Shown here in pieces: positions 1 through 8,866 of a DNA stretch of 64,000 nt. Below the pieces are notes generated by a model. That model had not been told where the DNA came from. It was given only the letters and a program-made list of their open reading frames with translations, and did not search any database. How positions within the stretch are numbered: the first letter of the stretch is position 1; each line of letters starts with the position of its first letter. The DNA comes from Hyphomicrobiales bacterium (GTDB taxonomy: Bacteria > Pseudomonadota > Alphaproteobacteria > Rhizobiales > Rhizobiaceae), in the NCBI GenBank assembly GCA_900469445.1, contig UBXM01000026.1, positions 1 to 64,000 on the forward strand, written 5' to 3'. The position numbers and the translations under genes are program-made.

Positions 1-16
1 GGGGGGGGGGGGGGGG
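1..16. other. poly-G run at window edge
   Basis: Sixteen consecutive G residues open the window immediately before the 3' end of hisS. Nothing else in the window has such a run. It looks like a contig-edge or sequencing artefact rather than biology. Confidence 0.7.
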
Positions 17-28
17 CCCAGCCCCATC

Positions 29-1639
29 TCAGATGTCATCAGCAAGATCCCCGACCTGATTGGGATCGTAGTCTGCCGAAACGCCGTCCTTGCCCCGCCT
101 GCGATCTTCCGCCTGGGCCGCGAGAATGTCCTTCACCTTGGCAACCAGATCGGCCTCGGCAACGGTTTCCTGCGCCACGCGGGCTTCGCGCCAGGAGGCG
201 TTGTCCTCGATCTCACCCGAAAGCCGCTTGCCCTCGATCAGGTCCTTGATCTGCACGACGCCGGTTTCGCGCTCGTCACCGCCCTGGATGATGGCGATCG
301 GGCAGCCTCTGCGGTCGGCATATTTCAGCTGGTTGCCGAACTTCTTCCAATTGCCCTGATACATTTCGGCGCGGATGCCTTCGGCACGCAATGCCTGCGT
401 AAAGCGCTGGTAACGGCCCATGCTCTCGACATCGCCATCCATGACGGTGACGAGAACCGGGGCCACGACGTCATCCTGCCCGAGCTTGCCGAGGTTCTTA
501 AGCGCCGTCATCAGGCGCGAGACGCCGATGGAGAAGCCCGTGGCCGGAACCGGCTGGCCCATGAAGCGCGACACCAGACCATCGTAGCGGCCACCGCCGC
601 CGACGGAGCCGAAAACGACCTTTTCGCCCTTTTCGTTGGTGACGTCGAAGGTCAGCTCGGCTTCGAAGACGGGGCCAGTGTAATATTCGAGACCACGGAC
701 GACGGAGGGATCAATCTTGATGCGGTCCGGGCCGTAGCCTGCAGCACGGGCAAGTTTGGCTATAGTAACAAGCTCATCGACACCATCGGCGCCATGAGCG
801 CTAGGTGTTGCCAAGATTTTGCAAAGAACCAGAGTTTGAATTTCTGCTTCTAGCGACGTGGCTGTATCGTTGCTCGCAGCTTTGGTAGCCGTCTCCATGA
901 AATTCAGCAGGTGTTCAATCTGCTCCGCTTCGAGCCCTGCGCCTTTGGTAAAGTCACCAGATTCGTCTTTGCGCCCCGCTCCAAGCAAGAGTCTGACGCC
1001 GTCCATGCCAAACTTGTCAAACTTATCCATAGCGCGCAGGACGTTCAGGCGCTGGCCGGCCTTGTCGTCGCCGCCCAGACCGATGGCTTCCATCACACCA
1101 TCGAGAACCTTGCGGTTGTTAACCCGGATCACGTAGTCGCCGCGCTTGATGCCGAGCGCTTCCATCGTGTCGGCCATCATCATGCACATTTCGGCATCGG
1201 CCTGGACGCCCGGCGCGCCGACGGTATCGGCATCGAACTGCATGAACTGGCGGAAACGGCCCGGACCCGGCTTTTCATTGCGGAAAACGTAACCGGCGCG
1301 ATAGGTGCGGAACGGCAGCTGGATCTCGTTGAAATTTTCCGCGACATGGCGGGCAAGCGGCGCGGTCAGATCGTAACGCAGCGACATCCACTGGTCGTCG
1401 TCATCCTGCAGCGAGAACACACCTTCGTTGGGGCGGTCGCTGTCGGGCAGGAACTTGCCGAGCGCATCGGTATATTCGAACAGCGGCGTTTCGACCGGAT
1501 CGAAACCGTAACGCTCGTAGACCTCGCGGATTTTCGCCGTCATCTCGTTGGTGGCATGGATATCGGCAGCCGAGCGGTCGACAAAACCGCGCGGCAGGCG
1601 GGCCTTGAGTTTCTGGGGCTTTTTCTGTTTGTCGCTCAT
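29..1639 (-). CDS. hisS: histidyl-tRNA synthetase
   Basis: Class II aminoacyl-tRNA synthetase that charges tRNA-His in the cytoplasm. From the ATG at 1639 the protein is 536 residues. It shows class II motif 2 (about residues 110-132, with [12 protein letters not shown] followed by GRFRQF), the histidine-specific RGLEYYTG signature at about 315-322, and a [10 protein letters not shown] glycine-rich motif before the C-terminal anticodon-binding domain. An upstream in-frame start at 1714 would add 25 basic residues with no match to the family, so the MSDKQKK start is preferred. The length is at the long end for HisRS, as is usual in Rhizobiales. No hisZ or hisG partner is visible because the window starts at its 3' end. 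Confidence 0.97.
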   Translation of the reverse strand: MSDKQKKPQKLKARLPRGFVDRSAADIHATNEMTAKIREVYERYGFDPVETPLFEYTDALGKFLPDSDRPNEGVFSLQDDDDQWMSLRYDLTAPLARHVAENFNEIQLPFRTYRAGYVFRNEKPGPGRFRQFMQFDADTVGAPGVQADAEMCMMMADTMEALGIKRGDYVIRVNNRKVLDGVMEAIGLGGDDKAGQRLNVLRAMDKFDKFGMDGVRLLLGAGRKDESGDFTKGAGLEAEQIEHLLNFMETATKAASNDTATSLEAEIQTLVLCKILATPSAHGADGVDELVTIAKLARAAGYGPDRIKIDPSVVRGLEYYTGPVFEAELTFDVTNEKGEKVVFGSVGGGGRYDGLVSRFMGQPVPATGFSIGVSRLMTALKNLGKLGQDDVVAPVLVTVMDGDVESMGRYQRFTQALRAEGIRAEMYQGNWKKFGNQLKYADRRGCPIAIIQGGDERETGVVQIKDLIEGKRLSGEIEDNASWREARVAQETVAEADLVAKVKDILAAQAEDRRRGKDGVSADYDPNQVGDLADDI

Positions 1640-1787
1640 GATCGAATATCCATTGCCTAGAGGCCTTCGGGAAAGGCCGAAATACGAGCGGTTTCTTAGA
1701 GGATGAGGCCTCACGCGGCAAGGGCGGCGGCTGGCGAAGTATTTTGTCGAATGGTATATATCCCGCTACCTTAAAGGGATCATCGCC

Positions 1788-2015
1788 ATGAACAAGCGCG
1801 TCACGATCGAAATGCCGGACGAGATGATGAAGCTCGTCGAGGAATACGCGGCCGAAGCCGGCTCCGCGCCGGACGCCTATATGCGCGAGGTAATCGAGCA
1901 GCATCTGGAAGATCTGCACGACATCGCACTGGCCGAAGCGGCGATGGAGCGGATCAGGACGGGAGAAGACAAGGTCATAAGCTCTGAGGAGTTCTGGCGT
2001 GGCTTGGACGATTGA
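1788..2015 (+). CDS. ribbon-helix-helix type antitoxin
   Basis: Seventy-five residues. The N-terminus KRVTIEMPDEMMKLVEEYA is a short beta strand followed by helices, the pattern of CopG/RHH DNA-binding antitoxins, and the acidic C-terminus (EEFWRGLDD) would wrap the toxin. An AAGGGA ribosome-binding site lies just upstream, and a TATATAT-like -10 (about 1752-1759) precedes it. It overlaps the downstream RelE/ParE-like gene by 17 bases, the usual arrangement of a translationally coupled type II module. Expected role: neutralises the toxin and autorepresses the operon. The precise antitoxin family is not certain. Confidence 0.8.
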   Translation: MNKRVTIEMPDEMMKLVEEYAAEAGSAPDAYMREVIEQHLEDLHDIALAEAAMERIRTGEDKVISSEEFWRGLDD

Positions 2016-2268
2016 ATACGCCAAGTCGGCACAGAAAAACGCCAAACGGCTAGACCCGGTTATTCGCAAGCGCATCAGGCAATTTCTCGATGAGCGGCTT
2101 GCCACACATGAAAACCCTCATGAACTCGGCACGGCTCTCAAGGGGCATGCTCTCGGCGGCTACTGGCGCTATAAAGTCGGCGATTACCGCATCATCTGCG
2201 ACATTCAGGATAAAAGATTGGTCGTTCTGGTCGTCGAGATCGACCATCGCAAGGAAATCTATCGTTAA
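1999..2268 (+). CDS. RelE/ParE family toxin
   Basis: Eighty-nine residues with the RelE-type core: a basic helix AQKNAKRLDPVIRKRIRQFL, then LKGHALGGYWRYKVGDYRII and VVLVVEIDHRKEIYR. The WRYKVGDYRI segment and the C-terminal HRKEIY are typical of RelE mRNA interferases, which cleave mRNA at the ribosomal A site. ParE gyrase poisons share the fold, so the target is not settled by sequence alone. Translationally coupled to the antitoxin that starts at 1788. Confidence 0.85.
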   Translation: MAWTIEYAKSAQKNAKRLDPVIRKRIRQFLDERLATHENPHELGTALKGHALGGYWRYKVGDYRIICDIQDKRLVVLVVEIDHRKEIYR

Positions 2269-2285
2269 TCCATGCCCATAATTCA

Positions 2286-3050
2286 ATGATCCTCGAAGCC
2301 ATCCAATATGCCGCAACCGCTCTGGTCACGCCGCGCGAATTCCGTCCCTTCATCCGCTCCTCCCTCGGCCTTTGGGGCCGTGCGGGGCGGTGCGCGAAAG
2401 ACTGGGCGGCGCATGAGGAACATTGCCACGCCTTCATTCATGAGACGATCGCGCCGATGAAGCAGAAGCGCACCGCCGTGGTGCTCGGCTCCGGGCTGCT
2501 CCGCGACGTGCCGATCTTTGAACTTTCGAGGCAGTTCGACACGGTCGTGCTGGTCGATCTCGTGCATCTTGCCAGCGTCAGGGCGTGGATCAGGGCGAAG
2601 CGGCTTTCCAATGTGCGGCTGATCTCGCGGGATCTTTCCGGTCTTTCGGAAGCGCTTGGCGGAAAAGACCCCGAACCGCTCGCGTTCCTGCGGCAGGTGC
2701 CTTATCTCGATCTCGTGGTTTCGGCCAATATCGTCTCGCAGATCGGCCTCGGCTGCCGCCGGGTGCTGGAACGATCCGGCCATGCCGATCCCGATGCCGT
2801 GCTTTCCCGGCTCATTGAGGCGCATCTCGATGGACTGGCCGGCCTGCCCTGCAAAACGGCGCTGCTGACCGACGTGGCCTACGAGGTTACCGACCGCCAG
2901 GGCAAGGTCGTCGAAGCCGACGATCTGCTTTGCGGCGTGCCGGCACCTGCCGCCAGACACGGCTGGGATTGGCCGGTTGCGCCGTTCAGGGAGCTTGGAG
3001 GAGACCGTCAAGCCGTACACCGGGTGATTGCGGCTCACCCTTCGATCTGA
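2286..3050 (+). CDS. conserved hypothetical protein, possible Rossmann-like fold
   Basis: A 254-residue soluble protein that I do not recognise as a named family. The middle part (TAVVLGSGLLRDVPIFELSR, then FDTVVLVDLVHLASVRAWIR) has the strand-glycine-helix-strand-acid pattern of a nucleotide- or SAM-binding Rossmann fold, and LDLVVSANIVSQIGL could be the following strand. No catalytic motif is visible. It starts 17 bases after the toxin stop, but no strong ribosome-binding site precedes the ATG, so cotranscription with the toxin-antitoxin pair is only possible. Base composition matches the neighbours. Confidence 0.7.
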   Translation: MILEAIQYAATALVTPREFRPFIRSSLGLWGRAGRCAKDWAAHEEHCHAFIHETIAPMKQKRTAVVLGSGLLRDVPIFELSRQFDTVVLVDLVHLASVRAWIRAKRLSNVRLISRDLSGLSEALGGKDPEPLAFLRQVPYLDLVVSANIVSQIGLGCRRVLERSGHADPDAVLSRLIEAHLDGLAGLPCKTALLTDVAYEVTDRQGKVVEADDLLCGVPAPAARHGWDWPVAPFRELGGDRQAVHRVIAAHPSI

Positions 3051-3177
3051 AGCCTCCGTTTTGTCGCATGTCGCCGCCGCAAAGTGGCCTAACAGTTGCA
3101 GATAATCGGTTTTCGATCATCGCGAAGTGATTTTCGTCTCGCTTGATTTCCCTTTGCCAGAGTTTAGATTCGATAGA

Positions 3178-3564
3178 ATGAAGCAGCTCGCCGCCATCAT
3201 GATGTTTGCCGCATGGCTCCTTTACGGGGCGATGCCGGCCGTGGCGGTGGTGCCCGTCGGCGGCCAGCCGGGTCATGTCATGTCCGAGCGGCCCATGATC
3301 GAGCATTCGGGCCATGGCGCAGCCGTGAGCGAAGCGGTTCATTCCGATCATGCGGATAGTGACACGCAACAGCCCTGCCCGCATGCGGGTAAAGGCGGCA
3401 ATACGATCTGTGTCGCGCCGTTCTGTTCTGCCTGCCTCGTCGTTCTGCCGCATATCACATTTGCCGATAGCGGCCGTTTCATTCACCGTTACCCTGCGCC
3501 GGAAACCGGACCTTCGCTGACCATTTCGGGCACCGAACCGCTGACGCCGCCTCCCCGCGCCTGA
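3178..3564 (+). CDS. small exported His/Cys-rich protein
   Basis: From the ATG at 3178 the product is 128 residues. It opens with a lysine and a hydrophobic stretch ending in an AVA cleavage-like site (MKQLAAIMMFAAWLLYGAMP), a signal peptide. The mature part is rich in His and Cys (EHSGHG, HSDHAD, CPHAGKG, CVAPFCSAC), suggesting metal contact in the periplasm. I cannot assign a family. An upstream in-frame start at 3127 would bury the signal peptide and is disfavoured. The next gene encodes a DUF305 protein, a family often found with copper handling, so a shared metal-related role is plausible but unproven. Confidence 0.65.
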   Translation: MKQLAAIMMFAAWLLYGAMPAVAVVPVGGQPGHVMSERPMIEHSGHGAAVSEAVHSDHADSDTQQPCPHAGKGGNTICVAPFCSACLVVLPHITFADSGRFIHRYPAPETGPSLTISGTEPLTPPPRA

Positions 3565-3616
3565 TCGTTTTCGCACATAACGAACAACGAAATTCCAGGA
3601 CACGGAAGGATAAATC

Positions 3617-4018
3617 ATGTCCAAGACCACGTTTGTTGCAGCAGCGGCGATCGCCCTGCTTTGCGCCACCTCGTTTGCGGCAGCTGCCGAGACAGGCTGC
3701 ACCCAATCCGCCATGAAAATGAACGGCGAGATGGGCCATGCCAACCATCACGACAACGATGACAGCGCCTCGACCAAGGCCTTCAAGGCAGCCAATGACA
3801 AGATGCATGAGGGCATGGCGATCGCGTTTTCCGGCGATGCGGATGTCGATTTCACCCGTGGCATGATCGCCCATCACCAGGGCGCGATCGACATGGCGAA
3901 GGTCGAACTCGAACACGGCAAGGACCCGACCCAGCGCAAGCTGGCGCAGGCCATCATCAAGGCGCAGGAGCAGGAAATCGCCGACATGCAGGCCTGGCTG
4001 AAAGAACACGGCAAATAA
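3617..4018 (+). CDS. DUF305 family periplasmic protein
   Basis: 133 residues with a clear Sec signal peptide (MSKTTFVAAAAIALL to AAAAE). The mature protein carries the DUF305 core: FTRGMIAHHQGAIDMAKVEL followed by QAIIKAQEQEIADMQAWLKEH. The HHQGA motif and scattered Met/His residues (MKMNGEMGHANHHD) are typical of DUF305 proteins, several of which bind copper or are copper-induced. It follows the His-rich exported protein by 52 bases in the same direction. A four-helix metal-binding periplasmic protein is the best description; copper specificity is inferred from the family. Confidence 0.88.
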   Translation: MSKTTFVAAAAIALLCATSFAAAAETGCTQSAMKMNGEMGHANHHDNDDSASTKAFKAANDKMHEGMAIAFSGDADVDFTRGMIAHHQGAIDMAKVELEHGKDPTQRKLAQAIIKAQEQEIADMQAWLKEHGK

Positions 4019-4104
4019 GTGCCTGAACGAAAATGCGCCGGGCGAGCTTGCCGCTTGCCCGGCGAACCTTCCTCCTCCATATGATAGGAACGGAGGCAAA
4101 TACG

Positions 4105-4815
4105 ATGCGCCCGATTACCGCCATCGGCTTCGATGCCGACGATACGCTCTGGCAGAACGAACACTATTACCGGCTGACGGAAGAGCATTTTCAGATGCTG
4201 CTCGGCGATTTTGCCGAGGGGGCGGATATTTCCGCCCGGCTGCTGGAAGCCGAAAAACGCAATCTCGAATATTACGGTTTCGGCATCAAGGGGTTCACGC
4301 TTTCGATGATCGAGACGGCGGTCGAGGTGACCGGCGGCAGGGTGCCGACCGAAACGATCACGAAAATCCTCGATATCGGCCGCGACCTCCTGCGCCATCC
4401 GGTCGAATGCCTGCCGCATGTGGAGGAAACGCTCGAGGCGCTGAACGGCCATTATCTTCTGGTGCTGATCACCAAGGGCGACCTGTTCGATCAGGAACGC
4501 AAGCTCGCCCAATCGGGTCTCGGCGATTATTTCGATGCGGTCGAGATCGTTTCGGACAAGAACGCCACCACCTATCGCCGCATCTTTCACAAGGTGGCAG
4601 ACGGGCCGGAACGGGCGATGATGGTGGGTAATTCGCTGAAATCCGACATCGTGCCGGCGATTGCCGCGGGCTCCTACGGCGTGTTCATCCCCCATGCGCT
4701 GACCTGGGTTCTGGAACATGTCGATGCGCCGAAGGATGCGCCGCGTTTCCGCCAGATCGAACATCTGGGCGAGCTTTGGGGTGTTTTGAGCGGCATCACC
4801 TCGTCTTCGGCATGA
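4105..4815 (+). CDS. HAD-superfamily hydrolase
   Basis: 236 residues from the ATG at 4105, which has a good GGAGG ribosome-binding site at 4092-4096; an in-frame start at 4033 lacks one. HAD motif I appears as GFDADDTLW with the nucleophile and acid/base Asp pair, motif II as LVLITKG, and motif III/IV in the AMMVGNSLKSDIVPAIAAG region. The layout fits a phosphoglycolate phosphatase/YjjG-like small-molecule phosphatase. Substrate unknown. It stands alone, convergent with tag. Confidence 0.88.
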   Translation: MRPITAIGFDADDTLWQNEHYYRLTEEHFQMLLGDFAEGADISARLLEAEKRNLEYYGFGIKGFTLSMIETAVEVTGGRVPTETITKILDIGRDLLRHPVECLPHVEETLEALNGHYLLVLITKGDLFDQERKLAQSGLGDYFDAVEIVSDKNATTYRRIFHKVADGPERAMMVGNSLKSDIVPAIAAGSYGVFIPHALTWVLEHVDAPKDAPRFRQIEHLGELWGVLSGITSSSA

Positions 4816-4827
4816 GGCCGGAAAGCT

Positions 4828-5469
4828 TCAGGGCCGCTTGAACTTCAATCGCGCCTCATCCACCTCGCGCTGGCAGAAGCAACCGTCGAGATGGTCGTTG
4901 ACCATGCCCATCGCCTGCATGAAGGCATAGATCGTGGTCGGGCCGACAAAGGTCCAGCCGCGCTTCTTCAGGGTCTTCGACAGGGTGACCGAAACCGGCG
5001 TGGTCGGGTTGGCGCGCAGCGTATCGAGATCCATCACCGCCGGACGATCCTGGGCGCCGGGTTCGAAACTCCAGAAAAATCTGGCAAGCGAGCCGAATTC
5101 CTGCTGCAATTCGATGGCGCGGCGGGCGTTGTTGATGGTCGAGACGATCTTGCCCCGGTGCCGGATGATACCTGCGTCGGTGACCAGCCGCTCGATATCG
5201 CCCTCGCCGAATTCGGCGACCGCGTGGAAATCGAAGCCGGCAAAGGCTGCGCGGAAATTCTCCCGCTTGCGCAGGATGGTCAGCCAGGAGAGGCCGGACT
5301 GGAAACCTTCGAGGCAGATCTTTTCAAACAGGCGGATATCGTCGGTGACCGGGCGGCCCCATTCCTCATCGTGGTAACGGCGGTAATCCTCCAGCCCGCC
5401 ATGCCAGAAGCAGCGGCCCTTGCCGTCTTCGCCGGTAATGATGCCCGCCATTTCCTTCTCCCAGACCAT
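4828..5469 (-). CDS. tag: DNA-3-methyladenine glycosylase I
   Basis: Removes 3-methyladenine from alkylated DNA in base excision repair. The protein has the Tag hallmarks: RCFWHGGLEDYRRYHDEEWG near the N-terminus, FEKICLEGFQSGLSWLTIL, and a C-terminal zinc-binding region with DHLDGCFCQR. About 213 residues from the start at 5469; a second in-frame ATG at 5451 also has a GGAG-like site seven bases upstream and cannot be excluded. A further in-frame start at 5562 adds a non-conserved extension. It converges on the HAD hydrolase with 12 bases between the stops. Confidence 0.93.
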   Translation of the reverse strand: MVWEKEMAGIITGEDGKGRCFWHGGLEDYRRYHDEEWGRPVTDDIRLFEKICLEGFQSGLSWLTILRKRENFRAAFAGFDFHAVAEFGEGDIERLVTDAGIIRHRGKIVSTINNARRAIELQQEFGSLARFFWSFEPGAQDRPAVMDLDTLRANPTTPVSVTLSKTLKKRGWTFVGPTTIYAFMQAMGMVNDHLDGCFCQREVDEARLKFKRP

Positions 5470-5686
5470 GCATCCACCCTCGAACTGAAAAACGTTAACG
5501 GCAATATCGTCCGTTTCAGCTTCAGGCAACCATGTCTCGAAACCGCCAGGTAACCCTGCCAAAAGCTATATCGGATTTGGCGCATGAAAGCCGCCACCCG
5601 TTTACCATTCGCTTTGAGCTTGCGTTCACCATCCGAATATCTGGCGGGGGTACCGCCTTTCGGTGATTGTAACGAGTGGATCCGAC

Positions 5687-6511
5687 ATGAAGGCGAAACT
5701 TCTTCTCGCGCTGGGCCTTGCTGCCCTTGCCTCTACTTCTGCCTTGGCGGACGACCGTTATCGCGAGCGGCCGCCGGTGGTGGTCAGCCCGGATCTGGCC
5801 GCCCCGTGGCTGATGCAGCTCGGCGCGCAGCCGCAGAGCCGCCAGCGACAGGCTTATCAGCAGCCGCAAAGGCAGATGAGACCGCAGGCCGTGGTGACGG
5901 GACAGCGCAATTATTATCCGGCAGCGCCGAACCGTCCCGGTGTCAGCCAGCAGGTGCAGCAGCGCCAGCCGGTCGTGCGCCGCGGCATTTTCGGCGACAA
6001 TTCCCAGGTGCAACAGGCGGCGGTGCGCCCCAACCGTGCCGTTCGCAGCCAGATCGAACCGCAGTTCCTGCCGCAGATGGTGGCCTATGACACCAATGAA
6101 AAGCCGGGCACGATCGTTATCGATACCAACAACCGCTTCCTTTATCTCGTCATGGAAGGCGGCCAGGCCAAGCGTTACGGTGTCGGCGTCGGCAAGCCGG
6201 GCTTCGAATGGGCCGGCGAGCACAAGGTGACCCGCAAGGCGGAATGGCCGCGCTGGGTACCGCCGAAGGAGATGATCACCCGCGAGGCCGCCAAGGGCCA
6301 TTACCTGCCGGCCAGCATGGAAGGCGGACCGGAAAACCCGCTTGGCGCCCGTGCGCTCTATCTCGGCTCGACGCTTTACCGCATCCACGGCACCAATGCG
6401 CCCTGGACGATCGGCAGCGCGGTATCCTCCGGCTGCATCCGCATGCGCAACGAGGACGTGACCGACCTTTACGAACGTGCCGGTGTCGGCACCAAGGTCA
6501 TCGTGATCTAG
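5687..6511 (+). CDS. L,D-transpeptidase (YkuD domain), first of two
   Basis: 274 residues with a Sec signal peptide (MKAKLLLALGLAALASTSALA), a Gln/Arg/Pro-rich linker of about 100 residues, and a C-terminal YkuD catalytic domain. The catalytic region contains RIHGTNAPWTIGS and the nucleophile motif SSGCIRMRNEDV. The family cross-links peptidoglycan through 3-3 bonds or attaches proteins to it in the periplasm. Rhizobiales rely heavily on such linkages for polar growth. A second, shorter paralogue follows 161 bases downstream in the same direction, separated by a terminator. Start 5687 is chosen because an earlier start at 5663 would push the signal peptide inward. Confidence 0.92.
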   Translation: MKAKLLLALGLAALASTSALADDRYRERPPVVVSPDLAAPWLMQLGAQPQSRQRQAYQQPQRQMRPQAVVTGQRNYYPAAPNRPGVSQQVQQRQPVVRRGIFGDNSQVQQAAVRPNRAVRSQIEPQFLPQMVAYDTNEKPGTIVIDTNNRFLYLVMEGGQAKRYGVGVGKPGFEWAGEHKVTRKAEWPRWVPPKEMITREAAKGHYLPASMEGGPENPLGARALYLGSTLYRIHGTNAPWTIGSAVSSGCIRMRNEDVTDLYERAGVGTKVIVI

Positions 6512-6540
6512 CTTCCGTCACCTTTGGAAGAGGTTTATGT

Positions 6541-6570
6541 GGCCGGATCGACACGATCCGGCCGTTTTAT
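6541..6570 (+). terminator. Rho-independent terminator after first L,D-transpeptidase
   Basis: A perfect 9-bp GC-rich stem, GGCCGGATC paired with GATCCGGCC around a GACAC loop (6541-6563), is followed by GTTTTAT. It separates the two transpeptidase genes, so they are probably independent transcription units. Confidence 0.75.
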
Positions 6571-6672
6571 TATCCACGATATGCTCACATTCGTCCGTCT
6601 TTGACTTGCTCTCCAGCGCAAGCCGGGACATTTTGCCTCCTCTTACGATCAGAACTTGCATGAGGGGTAAGG

Positions 6673-7368
6673 ATGAAATCGCGTAAATTGCTGCCGGCGC
6701 TGGCCGGCCTGATGTTTGCAGCCTTCGCCACCACGGCGCCGGTCGAGACCGCCAGCGCACAGTCCCAGGCCGGGGCACAGACGACAGCGAGCGACGTTGC
6801 GCCCAAGGTGCGCAACCGGGAAGTGCCCGCCAAGTACCAGCGCCGCAGCGTACGCTTCACCACCAGCGAAGCACCGGGCACGATCATCGTCGATACCAAC
6901 AACAAGTTCCTCTATTATGTCGAGGGCAGGAACCGCGCGACGCGTTACGGCATCGGTGTGGGCCGCGAAGGCTTCGGCTGGTCGGGCGAAGTGAAGGTCG
7001 GCCGCAAGGCTGAATGGCCCACCTGGACGCCGCCGGCCGAGATGCGCGCCCGCGAAGCCCGCCGCGGCATCAAGCTTCCTGTCGTCATGAAGGGCGGCCC
7101 GGACAATCCGATGGGCGCACGCGCGCTCTATCTCTACAAGGGCGGCCGCGACACGATCTTCCGCATCCACGGCACCAACCAGCCCTGGTCGATCGGCCTC
7201 AACCTGTCTTCCGGCTGCATCCGGATGATGAACAAGGATATCGAGCACCTTTATGCCCGTGCAGACGTCGGCGCCAAGGTCGTCGTGATCGGCCCCGGCT
7301 CCAAGACCGGCGACGTCGCCTTCAAGGATCGCGGCATCGACATTTTCCGCACGATCTTCGGCGGGTGA
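6673..7368 (+). CDS. L,D-transpeptidase (YkuD domain), second of two
   Basis: 231 residues with a signal peptide (KSRKLLPALAGLMFAAFA to TASAQ) and a YkuD domain. The active-site segment FRIHGTNQPWSIG then SSGCIRMMNKD matches the upstream paralogue closely, as do TIIVDTNNKFLYYVEG and GEVKVGRKAEWPTWTPP. Unlike the first copy it lacks the long Gln-rich linker but has a C-terminal extension of about 25 residues (GPGSKTGDVAFKDRGIDIF). The two genes look like a tandem duplication. Expected role: periplasmic peptidoglycan cross-linking or anchoring. Confidence 0.92.
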   Translation: MKSRKLLPALAGLMFAAFATTAPVETASAQSQAGAQTTASDVAPKVRNREVPAKYQRRSVRFTTSEAPGTIIVDTNNKFLYYVEGRNRATRYGIGVGREGFGWSGEVKVGRKAEWPTWTPPAEMRAREARRGIKLPVVMKGGPDNPMGARALYLYKGGRDTIFRIHGTNQPWSIGLNLSSGCIRMMNKDIEHLYARADVGAKVVVIGPGSKTGDVAFKDRGIDIFRTIFGG

Positions 7369-7560
7369 TTTGGATTTGAGGGGAGGCCTTGCATCTTCCC
7401 TCGTTCCTGTTTTTTCGAGGTGAGAATTGAGAGTGATGTCGCTTCACATCTCGTCATCCTAGGGCTTGTCCCTAGGATCTAATCACGCTCCAACATACGC
7501 AAGCTCAGCCGATGCTCGGGACAGGCCCGAGCATGACGGCGGCGCAAGTTTTACCACCAT

Positions 7561-8865
7561 TTATCGGTCCCGCAGTTTCCCCGGCTTCTCGCCGCCATAG
7601 GCCCATTCCAGCAGTTCCACCGTATGGACGATCGGGATTGCGGTGCCGGAACCGATCTGGGTCATGCAGCCGATATTGCCGGTGGCGATGATGTCGGGCT
7701 TCGTCGCCTCGATGTTTCTCACCTTGCGGGCCTTGAGTTCGCCCGAGATTTCCGGCTGCAGGATGTTGTAGGTGCCGGCCGAACCGCAGCAGAGATGGCC
7801 TTCCGCCGGATCGCGCACGGTAAAACCGGCGTTTTTCAAAAGAAGTTTCGGCGCCAGGGTGATCTTCTGGCCATGCTGCATCGAACAGGCCGAGTGATAG
7901 GCGACGGTCAGGCGCTTCGGCTCCTGCTGCGGCAGATCCAGCGTCGCCAGATATTCGGTAATGTCGCTCGCCAAAGCCGACACTTTCGCCGCCTTTTCGG
8001 CATAGGCGGGGTCGAGCCGCAGCATGTGGCCGTAATCCTTGATCGTCGTGCCGCAGCCCGATGCGGTGATGATGATCGCGTCGAGGCCCTTCGTCTCGAT
8101 CTCCCGGATCCAGACATCGATATTGTTGCGGGCAAAATCGAGCGCTTCGCTCTCCCGCCCCATATGATGCACCAGCGCGCCGCAGCATCCCTCGCCTTCC
8201 GGCAGCACCACTTCAACGCCGAAGCGGGCAAGAAGCCGGATCGTCGCGACATTGATGCCCGGATCGAGAACGGATTGGGCGCAGCCGGAAAGGATCGCCA
8301 CACGGCCCCGTCTTATGCCGCGAATGGGCTGCGCGCCGCGCATCATCGTTGTCGGTTGTGCCGCTACGGACCGCGGCGCCAGATCGAGCATGGCGGCAAG
8401 CGGCCTCAATAGCTTTGCCCGTCGAAGCAGCGGCGCAAACGGTCGGCCGAATTTCGCTAGCGTCAAAGCCGTGCGGAAGCGTGACGGATAGGGCAGCACG
8501 GCGGCCAGCAGGCTGCGGGTCAGCCGGTCGGCGAGCGGACGTTTGTAGGTGTTTTCGATATGGACACGGGCATGGTCGACCAGATGCATGTAGTCGACGC
8601 CCGAGGGACAGGTGGTGACGCAGGCGAGGCAGGACAGACAGCGGTCGATATGGGTGACCACTTCCTCGTCGGCATCACGGCCGTTTTCCAGCATGTCCTT
8701 GATCAGATAGATGCGACCGCGCGGACTATCCAGCTCGTTGCCGAGCGTCACATAGGTGGGACAGGTGGCGGTGCAGAAACCACAATGAACGCAGCGCCGC
8801 AGGATCTTTTCGGATTCGGCGACGTGGGGATCTTCCAGCTGTTCGGGGGTGAAGGAGGTCTGCAT
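7561..8865 (-). CDS. glcF: glycolate oxidase iron-sulfur subunit
   Basis: 434 residues from the ATG at 8865. Two 4Fe-4S binding clusters of cysteines are visible near the N-terminus: CVHCGFCTATCP and CLSCLACVTTCP. The C-terminal half contains cysteine-rich CCG-domain motifs (GEGCCGALVHHMG and GHLCCGSAGTYN). With GlcD and GlcE it forms the membrane-associated complex that oxidises glycolate to glyoxylate and passes electrons to the quinone pool. The start codon lies one base after the glcE stop, so the two genes are tightly coupled. An in-frame start at 8952 inside glcE is disfavoured. Confidence 0.95.
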   Translation of the reverse strand: MQTSFTPEQLEDPHVAESEKILRRCVHCGFCTATCPTYVTLGNELDSPRGRIYLIKDMLENGRDADEEVVTHIDRCLSCLACVTTCPSGVDYMHLVDHARVHIENTYKRPLADRLTRSLLAAVLPYPSRFRTALTLAKFGRPFAPLLRRAKLLRPLAAMLDLAPRSVAAQPTTMMRGAQPIRGIRRGRVAILSGCAQSVLDPGINVATIRLLARFGVEVVLPEGEGCCGALVHHMGRESEALDFARNNIDVWIREIETKGLDAIIITASGCGTTIKDYGHMLRLDPAYAEKAAKVSALASDITEYLATLDLPQQEPKRLTVAYHSACSMQHGQKITLAPKLLLKNAGFTVRDPAEGHLCCGSAGTYNILQPEISGELKARKVRNIEATKPDIIATGNIGCMTQIGSGTAIPIVHTVELLEWAYGGEKPGKLRDR

Positions 8866-8866
8866 G

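Noticed and set aside
911..1660. Long plus-strand reading frame opposite hisS
   Set aside because: Antisense to a clear HisRS with all class II motifs; the frame is a by-product of GC-rich codon use.
5744..5760. A GG-ACGA-CC sequence in the first L,D-transpeptidase gene as a further guanidine-II hairpin
   Set aside because: Only a short stem, no partner hairpin, and it lies inside coding sequence.
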